Shown here: in pieces, positions 6,971-12,486 of the stretch
Numbering within the stretch: position 1 is the stretch's first letter
How the letters are laid out: each line of letters starts with the position of its first letter
Assembly: GCA_024681175.1 (NCBI GenBank)
Contig: JAILBI010000007.1
Coordinates: 1 to 12,589, forward strand
Length of the DNA: 12,589 bases
Reading direction: 5' to 3'
DNA from: Acholeplasmatales bacterium
GTDB taxonomy: Bacteria > Bacillota_I > Bacilli_A > Acholeplasmatales > Anaeroplasmataceae
The notes under the pieces: generated by a model
What the model saw: only the letters and a program-made list of their open reading frames with translations
The model's database searches: none
Told to the model about the DNA's origin: nothing
Translations under genes and position numbers: made by a program

Positions 6971-7025
6971 TTAGTTCTCTTATATATTAATAAAACTACG
7001 TTTTATTTTAACATTAAAGAACTAA
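6971..7025. repeat. 55-bp imperfect palindrome with two nested perfect arms
   Basis: Outer arms TTAGTTCT (6971-6978) and AGAACTAA (7018-7025) and inner arms AATAAAAC (6989-6996) and GTTTTATT (7000-7007) share the same centre at 6998. The 10-nt segments between inner and outer arms do not match well. The palindrome covers the -10 box and predicted start of the hisS promoter. It could be a regulator-binding site or a weak hairpin after the upstream gene. Confidence 0.5.
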
Positions 7026-7033
7026 TAATTCAA
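7005..7033 (-). promoter_or_regulatory. Promoter for the hisS-aspS-comEB-lspA-rluD operon
   Basis: Minus-strand TTGAAT (7028-7033), a 17-nt spacer and TAAAAT (7005-7010), with TGT before the -10 box. It starts immediately after the stop codon of the upstream gene and would give a leader of about 100 nt that includes the hairpin at 6911-6940. Confidence 0.55.
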
Positions 7034-7035
7034 GA

Positions 7036-8187
7036 TTATGACACATATAGATTATCATCATCTTCAATTGTTTTTTCATCATCAAAATCAGAATAAGCAC
7101 TTGTTACTGCATCAATTAATGCTTCTGCAACAGCTTTTTCTTCTAAAAATTCCATATCAGAATCTTGTGTATTTATTTTTCCTACAACATCAGAAATCAT
7201 ATAATTTAATTTCTTATTTTGAATATTTAATTCGGTTTCAATATTCATTTTATTAAATGTTTTAGTACTTATAGAATAAATATCCTGATCATTAAATATA
7301 GCTTTAATTGGTACACCAATTTTTGTAAACGCATCATAATATATACCAAATATATTATTATGATATTCCTTAGGACCATCTAATATATATCTTACAAATG
7401 ATCTATCAGATTGTTCATAATACATATAAACAAGTAAAGGTCTTATATTTGTCTCTTCTATAATAATTGGTAAATATGATACAAATATATAACAATTTTC
7501 ATTTATATATGTAATATCTTTAAAATCTGATGTGAAATCCTCATGAACCTTTTCTTTTTTAGTTTCAACATTTAAATAAGGTAAAGGCTGATAAGATAAT
7601 TTATATTCTAATTTTTCAGGATCAGCTTCTGCAAGACAAGCTAAATTCTTTTTAAATATATCCTGTAAATCATTAAATTCATTTTCAATAATTGATTTTA
7701 ATAAGCATAAATTTTCAAATAAGACTTTTTCTTCCTTCTTAGATGCGAAAGTTGTTCTATATCCTTTTTTAAATCTATAAATTATTAAATTAGAATCTTC
7801 TTTTATATTAGCTCCATTTTGATGAATATAATCTCTTTCATCCTCATCTAGGTCCTCAGGACGGAAAAATATTGCACAAAGTGAATCACAATCACCTGTG
7901 TTAATATTTTCTGGATTTAAGGATGTAAATAGATTATGAACATAGCTAAATCCTTCTTTTGTAAAGAATAATTGAATTCCAAAGCCACGTTCAAAAAAAG
8001 AATCCACAAATGTTAAAAGTGAATTTCTTGTGTTAGGAAAAATTCTTTCTTTATCTTTAATCATAAAATAGAATATATCAGCTGATGTAAAATTAGACCA
8101 ATAATTCTTTTTACTAAATTCAGTTAAGATTTTTCTTATATTTTTATATAAATATTCATCACTATCAAATTTATATTTGTTCTTCAT
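7036..8187 (-). CDS. Uncharacterised protein resembling DUF7309-DUF6930 two-domain proteins
   Basis: A 383-residue, acidic, soluble protein with no signal peptide or membrane segment. From memory, residues about 10-165 resemble the DUF7309 layout: a strand pair ending IQLFFTKEGFSYV, then CAIFFRPEDLDEDE, then an FKKGYRTTF block followed by a helix. Residues about 215-335 resemble DUF6930, with YIFVSYLPIII, IRPLLVYMYYE and the conserved KIGVPIKAIFNDQDIYSIS stretch. The tail after 340 is strongly acidic (DFDDEKTIEDDDNL). No catalytic motif is evident and no function is known to me. The start at 8187 overlaps rsmD by 17 bp and uses AAGAGG, so it is translated in the helicase-rsmD operon. The slot after rsmD often holds coaD in Bacillota; coaD is not here. 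The family assignment needs a profile search. Confidence 0.8.
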   Translation of the reverse strand: MKNKYKFDSDEYLYKNIRKILTEFSKKNYWSNFTSADIFYFMIKDKERIFPNTRNSLLTFVDSFFERGFGIQLFFTKEGFSYVHNLFTSLNPENINTGDCDSLCAIFFRPEDLDEDERDYIHQNGANIKEDSNLIIYRFKKGYRTTFASKKEEKVLFENLCLLKSIIENEFNDLQDIFKKNLACLAEADPEKLEYKLSYQPLPYLNVETKKEKVHEDFTSDFKDITYINENCYIFVSYLPIIIEETNIRPLLVYMYYEQSDRSFVRYILDGPKEYHNNIFGIYYDAFTKIGVPIKAIFNDQDIYSISTKTFNKMNIETELNIQNKKLNYMISDVVGKINTQDSDMEFLEEKAVAEALIDAVTSAYSDFDDEKTIEDDDNLYVS

Positions 8188-8722
8188 TAGAAAGCCTCTT
8201 ATATACTGCTACTTTCTTTATACCATAATTATGCTCTTTTATCAATTTTAAACCATCAATTTGAGCATCAGAAATTGATTCTTTTGCCATTTCAAAGACT
8301 ATTAAACCCTTTTCGTTTAAAATCTCTTTTGATAAATTTAAAATTTCAATTGTATTATCAATTTTATAAGGTGGATCTAAAAATATATAATCAAATTTAA
8401 TATTACATTCTTTAAAGAAATCTTTATAATCTAAATTTGAAAATACACAATTATTTATACCAAGTGATAATGCATTTTCTTTACATATTTTTAAAGCATT
8501 TTTATTTAAATCATTTAAATATGCTTTATCCATTCCTCTTGATATAGCCTCAAGTGCCATAGCACCAGATCCTGCAAATAAATCAAGGCAAATTCCGCCA
8601 TCAAAAAACTGACCAATCATATTAAAGATTGCTATTCTAACCTTATCTTGAGTTTCTCTTGTAGTTTCTAAGCCAGTCATTTTAATAATACGATGACGGA
8701 ATTTACCTGATGTTATTCTCAT
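8171..8722 (-). CDS. rsmD: 16S rRNA (guanine-966 N2)-methyltransferase
   Basis: A 183-residue SAM-dependent methyltransferase of the RsmD family, which methylates one guanine of 16S rRNA (G966 in E. coli numbering) during 30S assembly. Visible features are the N-terminal MRITSGKFRHR and TRETQDKVRIAIFN (21-34), the SAM-binding motif LDLFAGSGAMALEA (46-59), and the catalytic DPPY at 116-119, the usual motif for amino methylation of a base. The length is normal. The ATG at 8722 overlaps the TGA stop of the helicase in an ATGA arrangement, which implies coupled translation. Its own end overlaps the downstream uncharacterised gene. Sharing an operon with an rRNA-remodelling helicase fits a ribosome-assembly unit. 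Confidence 0.93.
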   Translation of the reverse strand: MRITSGKFRHRIIKMTGLETTRETQDKVRIAIFNMIGQFFDGGICLDLFAGSGAMALEAISRGMDKAYLNDLNKNALKICKENALSLGINNCVFSNLDYKDFFKECNIKFDYIFLDPPYKIDNTIEILNLSKEILNEKGLIVFEMAKESISDAQIDGLKLIKEHNYGIKKVAVYKRLSNEEQI

Positions 8723-10359
8723 TTTACCTTTGCTACTTTCCTATAATTATAAAATTTATTATTTATTTTACATCTTCCCTTAAGGCGAAGGAATTTAGCT
8801 CCTTCTTCTTTAATTTCAAATAATGTTTCATTATTAGAAATATTTATTTTACCAAAATGCTCACGATGTATTTTTAAATCATCATGAAAGCCATTTATAA
8901 TTCTATTTGCTGATATTTTATCTTTTTTACCAATAGATAATGAATATAAATAATATTCATTAAAGCTTTCTTTTCTTCTATTAGATTTTTTAGATACCTT
9001 ATCATAATAATTATTATTTTTATTATCTTTTTTCTTCTTTAATTCTAATACCTGAATATTATTATATTCATGCCTTTTAATTTCAAGCATTGCAAGTAAA
9101 CCACGTAAAAGTGGCATAGGATCTGAATTTCTTTGTGATAACATTCTTAATAATTCATCATATTCATGATTATTAGAATTTAAATCAGATTTTTGAATTA
9201 TTTTATCATATAATTTCTTTAATAATGATGATCTTATTTCTTCTTCAGTTGGAATAGTTCCAAGTTTCATAGAACGCTTAGTATATTTTTCAATATCAAT
9301 AATTCTACCCTTTGTTTTAGATGTAGCAAAGGTTAGTGATACACCTTCCTTATCCATTCTTGCAGTTCTTCCAATACGATGAACATATAATTCATTTTCA
9401 TCTGGTACATCATAATTTATTACTGCAGAAATATCATTAATATCAATACCTCTTGATGCAACATCAGTTGCAATAAGAATATTGATATGTGATGTTCTAA
9501 AAGATGTCATTACCTTATCTCTTTCTGCTTGCTTTAAATCACCATGTAGACCATCAGCTTTATATCCTTCTTTTCTTAAAAATAAGGTAAGTTCATCTAC
9601 CATAGCCTTTGTATTTGCAAAAATCATTACAGATGAAAAATCATAATAATCTAATAATCTTATTAATAAATCCTTTTTAGATTCTCTCATTACATAATAT
9701 ACTTTTTCAGTAATATTAGTTGCAGTTAATGTTTTAGATTCTATTTTTACATATTTAGGATCCTGCATATAATTTTTAGATACCTTCATTACAAATGGAG
9801 GTAATGTAGCTGAAAATAATGCAGTTTGTCTTTCCTTAGGCGCATTATTTAGTATCTTTTCTAAATCTGCCTCAAATCCCATTTTAAGCATTTCATCTGC
9901 TTCATCAAATACTAAATATGACAAATTAGATAAATTTAATTTACCTCTTTCTATTTGATCTACTAATCTTCCTGGTGTACCTACAATAACATTAGGATTT
10001 AATCTTAATTCCTTAAATTGCTTTTCATATGAAGCACCACCATAAATTGTTGCAATACGGAGTAAGCTTCTATCATCAGATAATTTTCTAATTTCATTAG
10101 AAACCTGTATTGCAAGCTCTCTTGTTGGAAGTAAAACAAGAGCGCATCCTTTTTTATTATTAATTAAAGACTCGATTAAAGGAATTGAATATGCAAAGGT
10201 CTTACCTGTTCCTGTTTGAGCTTGACCTATTACATCATATCCTTGTAATAATAGTGGAATTGTTTCAACCTGAATAGGTGTAAATTCACTAATACTATGC
10301 TTTTCTAAAGCCTTTATTATATTCTCATTTAAACTAAAATCATTAATTGAATTATTCAT
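8719..10359 (-). CDS. deaD: DEAD-box ATP-dependent RNA helicase with DbpA-type RNA-binding domain
   Basis: A 546-residue helicase that unwinds or remodels RNA, probably in ribosome assembly or cold adaptation. Motifs in order: Q motif FTPIQ (26-30), AQTGTGKT (47-54), PTRELA, TPGR, DEAD (152-155), SAT (183-185) and HRIGRTAR (327-334). A helical linker then leads to a C-terminal DbpA/CsdA-type RNA-binding domain (about 460-546: LYSLSIGKKDKISANRIING and following), which in B. subtilis DeaD/YxiN binds 23S rRNA. I chose ATG 10359 because AAAGGA lies 7 nt before it. The upstream in-frame ATG at 10404 lies inside a terminator hairpin and would add 15 implausible residues. The gene ends at TGA overlapping rsmD. 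There is no promoter between the terminator and this start, so expression requires readthrough from 10565 or beyond. Confidence 0.93.
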   Translation of the reverse strand: MNNSINDFSLNENIIKALEKHSISEFTPIQVETIPLLLQGYDVIGQAQTGTGKTFAYSIPLIESLINNKKGCALVLLPTRELAIQVSNEIRKLSDDRSLLRIATIYGGASYEKQFKELRLNPNVIVGTPGRLVDQIERGKLNLSNLSYLVFDEADEMLKMGFEADLEKILNNAPKERQTALFSATLPPFVMKVSKNYMQDPKYVKIESKTLTATNITEKVYYVMRESKKDLLIRLLDYYDFSSVMIFANTKAMVDELTLFLRKEGYKADGLHGDLKQAERDKVMTSFRTSHINILIATDVASRGIDINDISAVINYDVPDENELYVHRIGRTARMDKEGVSLTFATSKTKGRIIDIEKYTKRSMKLGTIPTEEEIRSSLLKKLYDKIIQKSDLNSNNHEYDELLRMLSQRNSDPMPLLRGLLAMLEIKRHEYNNIQVLELKKKKDNKNNNYYDKVSKKSNRRKESFNEYYLYSLSIGKKDKISANRIINGFHDDLKIHREHFGKINISNNETLFEIKEEGAKFLRLKGRCKINNKFYNYRKVAKVK

Positions 10360-10370
10360 TATACATCCTT

Positions 10371-10404
10371 TAAAAATAAATGAGGATTCATGTCGAATCC
10401 TCAT
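10371..10404 (-). terminator. Intrinsic terminator between the structured RNA and the helicase
   Basis: Minus-strand ATGAGGATTC, a GACAT loop and GAATCCTCAT form a perfect 10-bp stem followed by TTATTTTT. It lies directly before the helicase ribosome site, so it either ends the upstream RNA or attenuates the helicase. No clear anti-terminator sequence complementary to its stem was found upstream. Confidence 0.88.
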
Positions 10405-10415
10405 ATTTAATAAGC

Positions 10416-10565
10416 CTAGGAAGGTTCCGTGAAGAATTTTATCTTCAACAGTGGGAACCTCTTTTTAGCTGCCATTAGGGTTCTTACTAACTTAAAGCAT
10501 CCAGCACAGGCAGTCTCTCAGCTCCCGTTTATTATTATTTGAGTTCCACGCGCTTCTTCCTAGTA
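10416..10565 (-). ncRNA. Structured RNA of about 150 nt, possibly 6S RNA or a helicase leader element
   Basis: A 200-bp gap without a gene, flanked by a consensus promoter and a strong terminator. The RNA closes on itself: CTAGGAAG near the 5' end (10563-10556) pairs perfectly with CTTCCTAG (10423-10416). Inside, GTGGAACTC (10549-10541) pairs with GAGGTTCCCAC (10461-10451), CTGCC (10513-10509) with GGCAG (10473-10469), and TGAAGA with TCTTCA (10447-10430) as a small hairpin on the 3' side. The size, closed rod shape, 3'-side hairpin and standalone transcription recall 6S RNA, which I recall lying near aspS in B. subtilis. I cannot confirm a sequence match. Alternatives are a cis-acting leader of the helicase gene or an unclassified RNA. 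It lacks the conserved T-box, SRP, tmRNA and RNase P sequences. Confidence 0.65.
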
Positions 10566-10570
10566 CTTTT

Positions 10571-10599
10571 ATTATATAGGAAAATAGACGCATTTTCAA
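10571..10599 (-). promoter_or_regulatory. Near-consensus promoter for the structured RNA
   Basis: Minus-strand TTGAAA (10594-10599), a 17-nt spacer and a perfect TATAAT (10571-10576). The predicted start is near 10565, just before the closing stem of the RNA. It lies just after the stop codon of the upstream membrane-protein gene. It is among the strongest promoters in the window. Confidence 0.85.
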
Positions 10600-10603
10600 T
10601 AAT

Positions 10604-11020
10604 TTACCAAATAAACGGTATAATAAGTGCGGCAATGGCGCAAAGATATAATAATAGTGAAACTACTACCATTAAATCTTCTCCCTTATTTTGAGAAAAT
10701 CTTGATTCTCCTCTATTTGCCTTAACTAGCATCATCGCAATTGTACCAACAAGTGCCATTGAAATTGCTAATGAGAAATGCTTTGCAAAGAAAGATATAT
10801 GTTTATAAATATATTGTGTTCCTTTAACATTATCAGGATTATTATTCCAAATTAAAATTTCAACAATATATTCAACAACTACCGCAATTGAAATAACTGC
10901 AAGTATAGCAATAATTATTGTTAATTTTCTTTTTCTTTTTTTCTGCATTTGACGTTCTTTTTCAAATACTTCTTGTCTTTCTCTTTCAGCTTGACGCTCA
11001 GCAATATCCTTTTTACTCAT
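10604..11020 (-). CDS. Small membrane protein of unknown function
   Basis: 138 residues. Residues 1-32 are highly charged (Lys/Arg/Glu/Gln) and probably helical or coiled coil, ending in the basic run KKRKRK. Three hydrophobic segments follow, at about 33-56, 81-99 and 117-137. The stretch between segments two and three is polar (KANRGESRFSQNKGED). The C-terminus ends in the membrane at PFIW. By the positive-inside rule the long N-terminus should be cytoplasmic. No family is recognised. The ATG at 11020 has a GAGG ribosome site and its own extended -10 promoter, so it is probably transcribed alone, between the rplT terminator and the structured-RNA promoter. Membrane topology is inferred from hydropathy by eye. 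Confidence 0.8.
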   Translation of the reverse strand: MSKKDIAERQAERERQEVFEKERQMQKKRKRKLTIIIAILAVISIAVVVEYIVEILIWNNNPDNVKGTQYIYKHISFFAKHFSLAISMALVGTIAMMLVKANRGESRFSQNKGEDLMVVVSLLLYLCAIAALIIPFIW

Positions 11021-11042
11021 AAATAAACCTCATTTGGCAATA

Positions 11043-11051
11043 ATTATAACA
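11043..11051 (-). promoter_or_regulatory. Extended -10 promoter of the small membrane protein gene
   Basis: Minus-strand TG, one base, then TATAAT (-10 at 11043-11048), about 15 nt before the ribosome site. A TTGAAA is present but only 10 nt upstream, too close to serve as the -35 box. The region 17 nt upstream falls in the U-tract of the preceding terminator. Confidence 0.5.
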
Positions 11052-11059
11052 TAAAAAAT

Positions 11060-11095
11060 TTCAAGAAAAAATAGCGGGATAAAATCCCCGCCATT
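11060..11095 (-). terminator. Terminator of the infC-rpmI-rplT operon
   Basis: On the minus strand GCGGGGAT, a short AT loop and ATCCCGC form a stem with one bulged base, flanked by AAAATG before and TATTTTTTC after. It begins 4 nt after the rplT stop codon. Confidence 0.88.
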
Positions 11096-11098
11096 TTA

Positions 11099-11509
11099 TT
11101 AGTTCTTTTTAGCTTCTTTTCTAAGAACTACTACGTTTTCAGCCTTCTTAGCCTTTGGTTTAGCTTTATTAGCTAATTCAACAAGCTTCTTGAATCCTTC
11201 TTGATCATTAACAGCCATTTCAGCAAGCATTTTTCTGTTTACTTGAATATTTGCATTTGCAAGACCATTAATAAATCTTGAATATGAAGTACCGTTTAAT
11301 TTGCATGCAGCATTAATACGTGCAATCCAAAGTCTACGGAATTCTCTCTTTCTATTTTTACGATCTCTATAAGCATATACTAAAGAACGCATAACAGCTT
11401 CATTTGCTGTACGGTAAATTGTATGCTTTGAACCAGTAAAACCTTTAGCAAGCTTTAATACAGCTTTACGTCTTCTTCTAGTTGTGTATCCACCTTTTAC
11501 TCTTGACAT
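11099..11509 (-). CDS. rplT: 50S ribosomal protein L20
   Basis: 136-residue L20, an early-assembly 23S rRNA-binding protein and, in Bacillota, the repressor of its own operon through the mRNA leader. The core matches the family closely: basic [20 protein letters not shown] at the N-terminus, [27 protein letters not shown] and [10 protein letters not shown]20 is usually about 117-119 residues. Here the last 17 or so form an added Lys/Ala/Val-rich tail ([20 protein letters not shown]). The ATG at 11509 has TAGGAGGAT upstream, and that TAG is the stop of rpmI. Confidence 0.97.
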   Translation of the reverse strand: MSRVKGGYTTRRRRKAVLKLAKGFTGSKHTIYRTANEAVMRSLVYAYRDRKNRKREFRRLWIARINAACKLNGTSYSRFINGLANANIQVNRKMLAEMAVNDQEGFKKLVELANKAKPKAKKAENVVVLRKEAKKN

Positions 11510-11521
11510 GGTATAATCCTC

Positions 11522-11725
11522 CTACTTCTTTAAATTAGAAACTAATGGTTTAATTCTCTTCATATCAGTTTCATGTACTAATGCTGATTTTGATAAATCT
11601 TTGTTTTCCTTATGTGTCTTATTTGTCTTAAGGTGACCTGTATAAGCATGACCACGTTTAAGCTTACCAGTACCAGTAAGTCTAACTCTCTTCTTAAGAC
11701 CGCTATGTGTTTTCATCTTTGGCAT
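11522..11725 (-). CDS. rpmI: 50S ribosomal protein L35
   Basis: 67-residue L35, small and very basic, with the family start PKMKTHSGLKKRVRLTGTGK and the LSKSALVHETDMKRIK block. It is the middle gene of infC-rpmI-rplT, 13 bp after infC and 12 bp before rplT. An AAAGGAG ribosome site precedes the ATG at 11725. It is expected to be controlled with its neighbours by the leader at 12285-12435. Confidence 0.97.
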   Translation of the reverse strand: MPKMKTHSGLKKRVRLTGTGKLKRGHAYTGHLKTNKTHKENKDLSKSALVHETDMKRIKPLVSNLKK

Positions 11726-11738
11726 AATCTTAGCTCCT

Positions 11739-12275
11739 TTATTTATTATCCTTCTCTTTTTTTGGCGATACTAATGCAATCATAGTTCTACCATCCATTC
11801 TCGCCGGTGAATCAACTGTAGAACATTCTGATAGACCTTCAATAAATCTATCAATGACTTCTTTTCCAAGCTCCTGGTGAACAATCATTCTACCACGGAA
11901 ACGAATTGAAATCTTAACTTTGTTGCCTTTGCTCAAGATATTCATCGCTTTTTTGAGTTTCGTATTAAAGTCATGTAGTTCAATATTTGGTGAGAGTTGA
12001 ATTTCTCCAGTATCAACAACATGTTGATTCTTTCTATTTTCCTTCTCTCTTTTTTGCTTTTCATAACGATATTTTGAATAATCCATTATTTTTGCAACAG
12101 GTGGCTTTGCTTGTGGAGAAACCACAACAATATCCAATCCCTTATCAAATGCAAGATCAATAGCTTTATCTCTTGGAATAACACCAAGCTTTTCACCATT
12201 TTCATCAATTACAAGCAATTCTTTGAATTTAATTCCTTCATTCACGTTCTCATCACGTTTTTTCTGAGTATAAAT
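11739..12275 (-). CDS. infC: Translation initiation factor IF-3 (ATT start)
   Basis: 178-residue IF-3, which binds the 30S subunit, prevents early 50S joining and checks the start codon. The N-domain (about 1-75) holds VNEGIKFKELLVIDENGEKL and PPVAKIMDYSKYRYE. A Lys-rich linker leads to the C-domain, with KVKISIRFRGRMIVHQELG and the ending MDGRTMIALVSPKK. The longest reading begins at GTG 12284, but that GTG is part of the ribosome site GGAGGTG. An in-frame ATT at 12275 lies 8 nt after GGAGG and gives the usual N-terminus. IF-3 genes of E. coli and many other bacteria use ATT, which permits autoregulation because IF-3 rejects non-standard starts. First gene of infC-rpmI-rplT. Confidence 0.93.
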   Translation of the reverse strand: MYTQKKRDENVNEGIKFKELLVIDENGEKLGVIPRDKAIDLAFDKGLDIVVVSPQAKPPVAKIMDYSKYRYEKQKREKENRKNQHVVDTGEIQLSPNIELHDFNTKLKKAMNILSKGNKVKISIRFRGRMIVHQELGKEVIDRFIEGLSECSTVDSPARMDGRTMIALVSPKKEKDNK

Positions 12276-12284
12276 AGCCTTCAC

Positions 12285-12435
12285 CTCCGAGCAATATGCA
12301 ACTAATAAAATAAATAAAAGGACGCAAGAAACGTCCTTTGAATATCAGTAATAATTATTAGTGACATTTGCCTACCAACTCAATTATCAGTCAGGCGAGA
12401 AATTACGTTTCTACTTTCCACATATTTATTTCAAC
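12285..12435 (-). promoter_or_regulatory. L20-type leader of infC-rpmI-rplT
   Basis: A 5' untranslated region of about 150 nt between the promoter and the infC ribosome site. On the minus strand it can form a GAAA/TTTC hairpin, a GCCT...AGGC hairpin around CTGACTGATAATTGAG, and finally a terminator (12301-12339). In Bacillota, L20 binds such a leader and causes premature termination, tuning IF-3, L35 and L20 supply. Position, length and terminator fit that mechanism. The match to the Rfam L20 leader is from memory and unverified. Confidence 0.75.
12301..12339 (-). terminator. Attenuator terminator in the infC leader
   Basis: Minus-strand AAAGGACG, a TTTCTTG loop and CGTCCTTT form a perfect 8-bp stem followed by a T-rich run (TATTTATTTTATT). 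It lies about 17 nt before the infC ribosome site, so the operon depends on readthrough, as expected for L20-mediated attenuation. Confidence 0.88.
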
Positions 12436-12441
12436 ATAAAT

Positions 12442-12469
12442 ATTTTACACTATTTAATTTATTTGTCAA
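12442..12469 (-). promoter_or_regulatory. Promoter of infC-rpmI-rplT
   Basis: Minus-strand perfect TTGACA (12464-12469), a 16-nt spacer and TAAAAT (12442-12447). The predicted start is near 12435, at the head of the leader. Confidence 0.75.
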
Positions 12470-12486
12470 TGATATTTTTACAAAAA

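Noticed and set aside
6900..7035. T-box riboswitch for hisS-aspS
   Set aside because: The gap is only 136 bp and lacks the conserved TGGNACCGCG antiterminator and a specifier stem.
7038..7256. 72-codon plus-strand frame rich in His, Gln and Leu
   Set aside because: It is the complement of the acidic, Asp/Glu/Ala-rich tail of the gene on the other strand; the composition explains it.
10404..10603. tmRNA, SRP RNA, RNase P RNA or a common riboswitch
   Set aside because: None of the hallmark sequences I know for these (tmRNA ends, SRP tetraloop region, RNase P AGGAAAGUCC, TPP/FMN/SAM/cobalamin cores) could be found.
12111..12305. 64-codon plus-strand frame opposite infC
   Set aside because: Antisense to conserved IF-3 sequence; no supporting signals.
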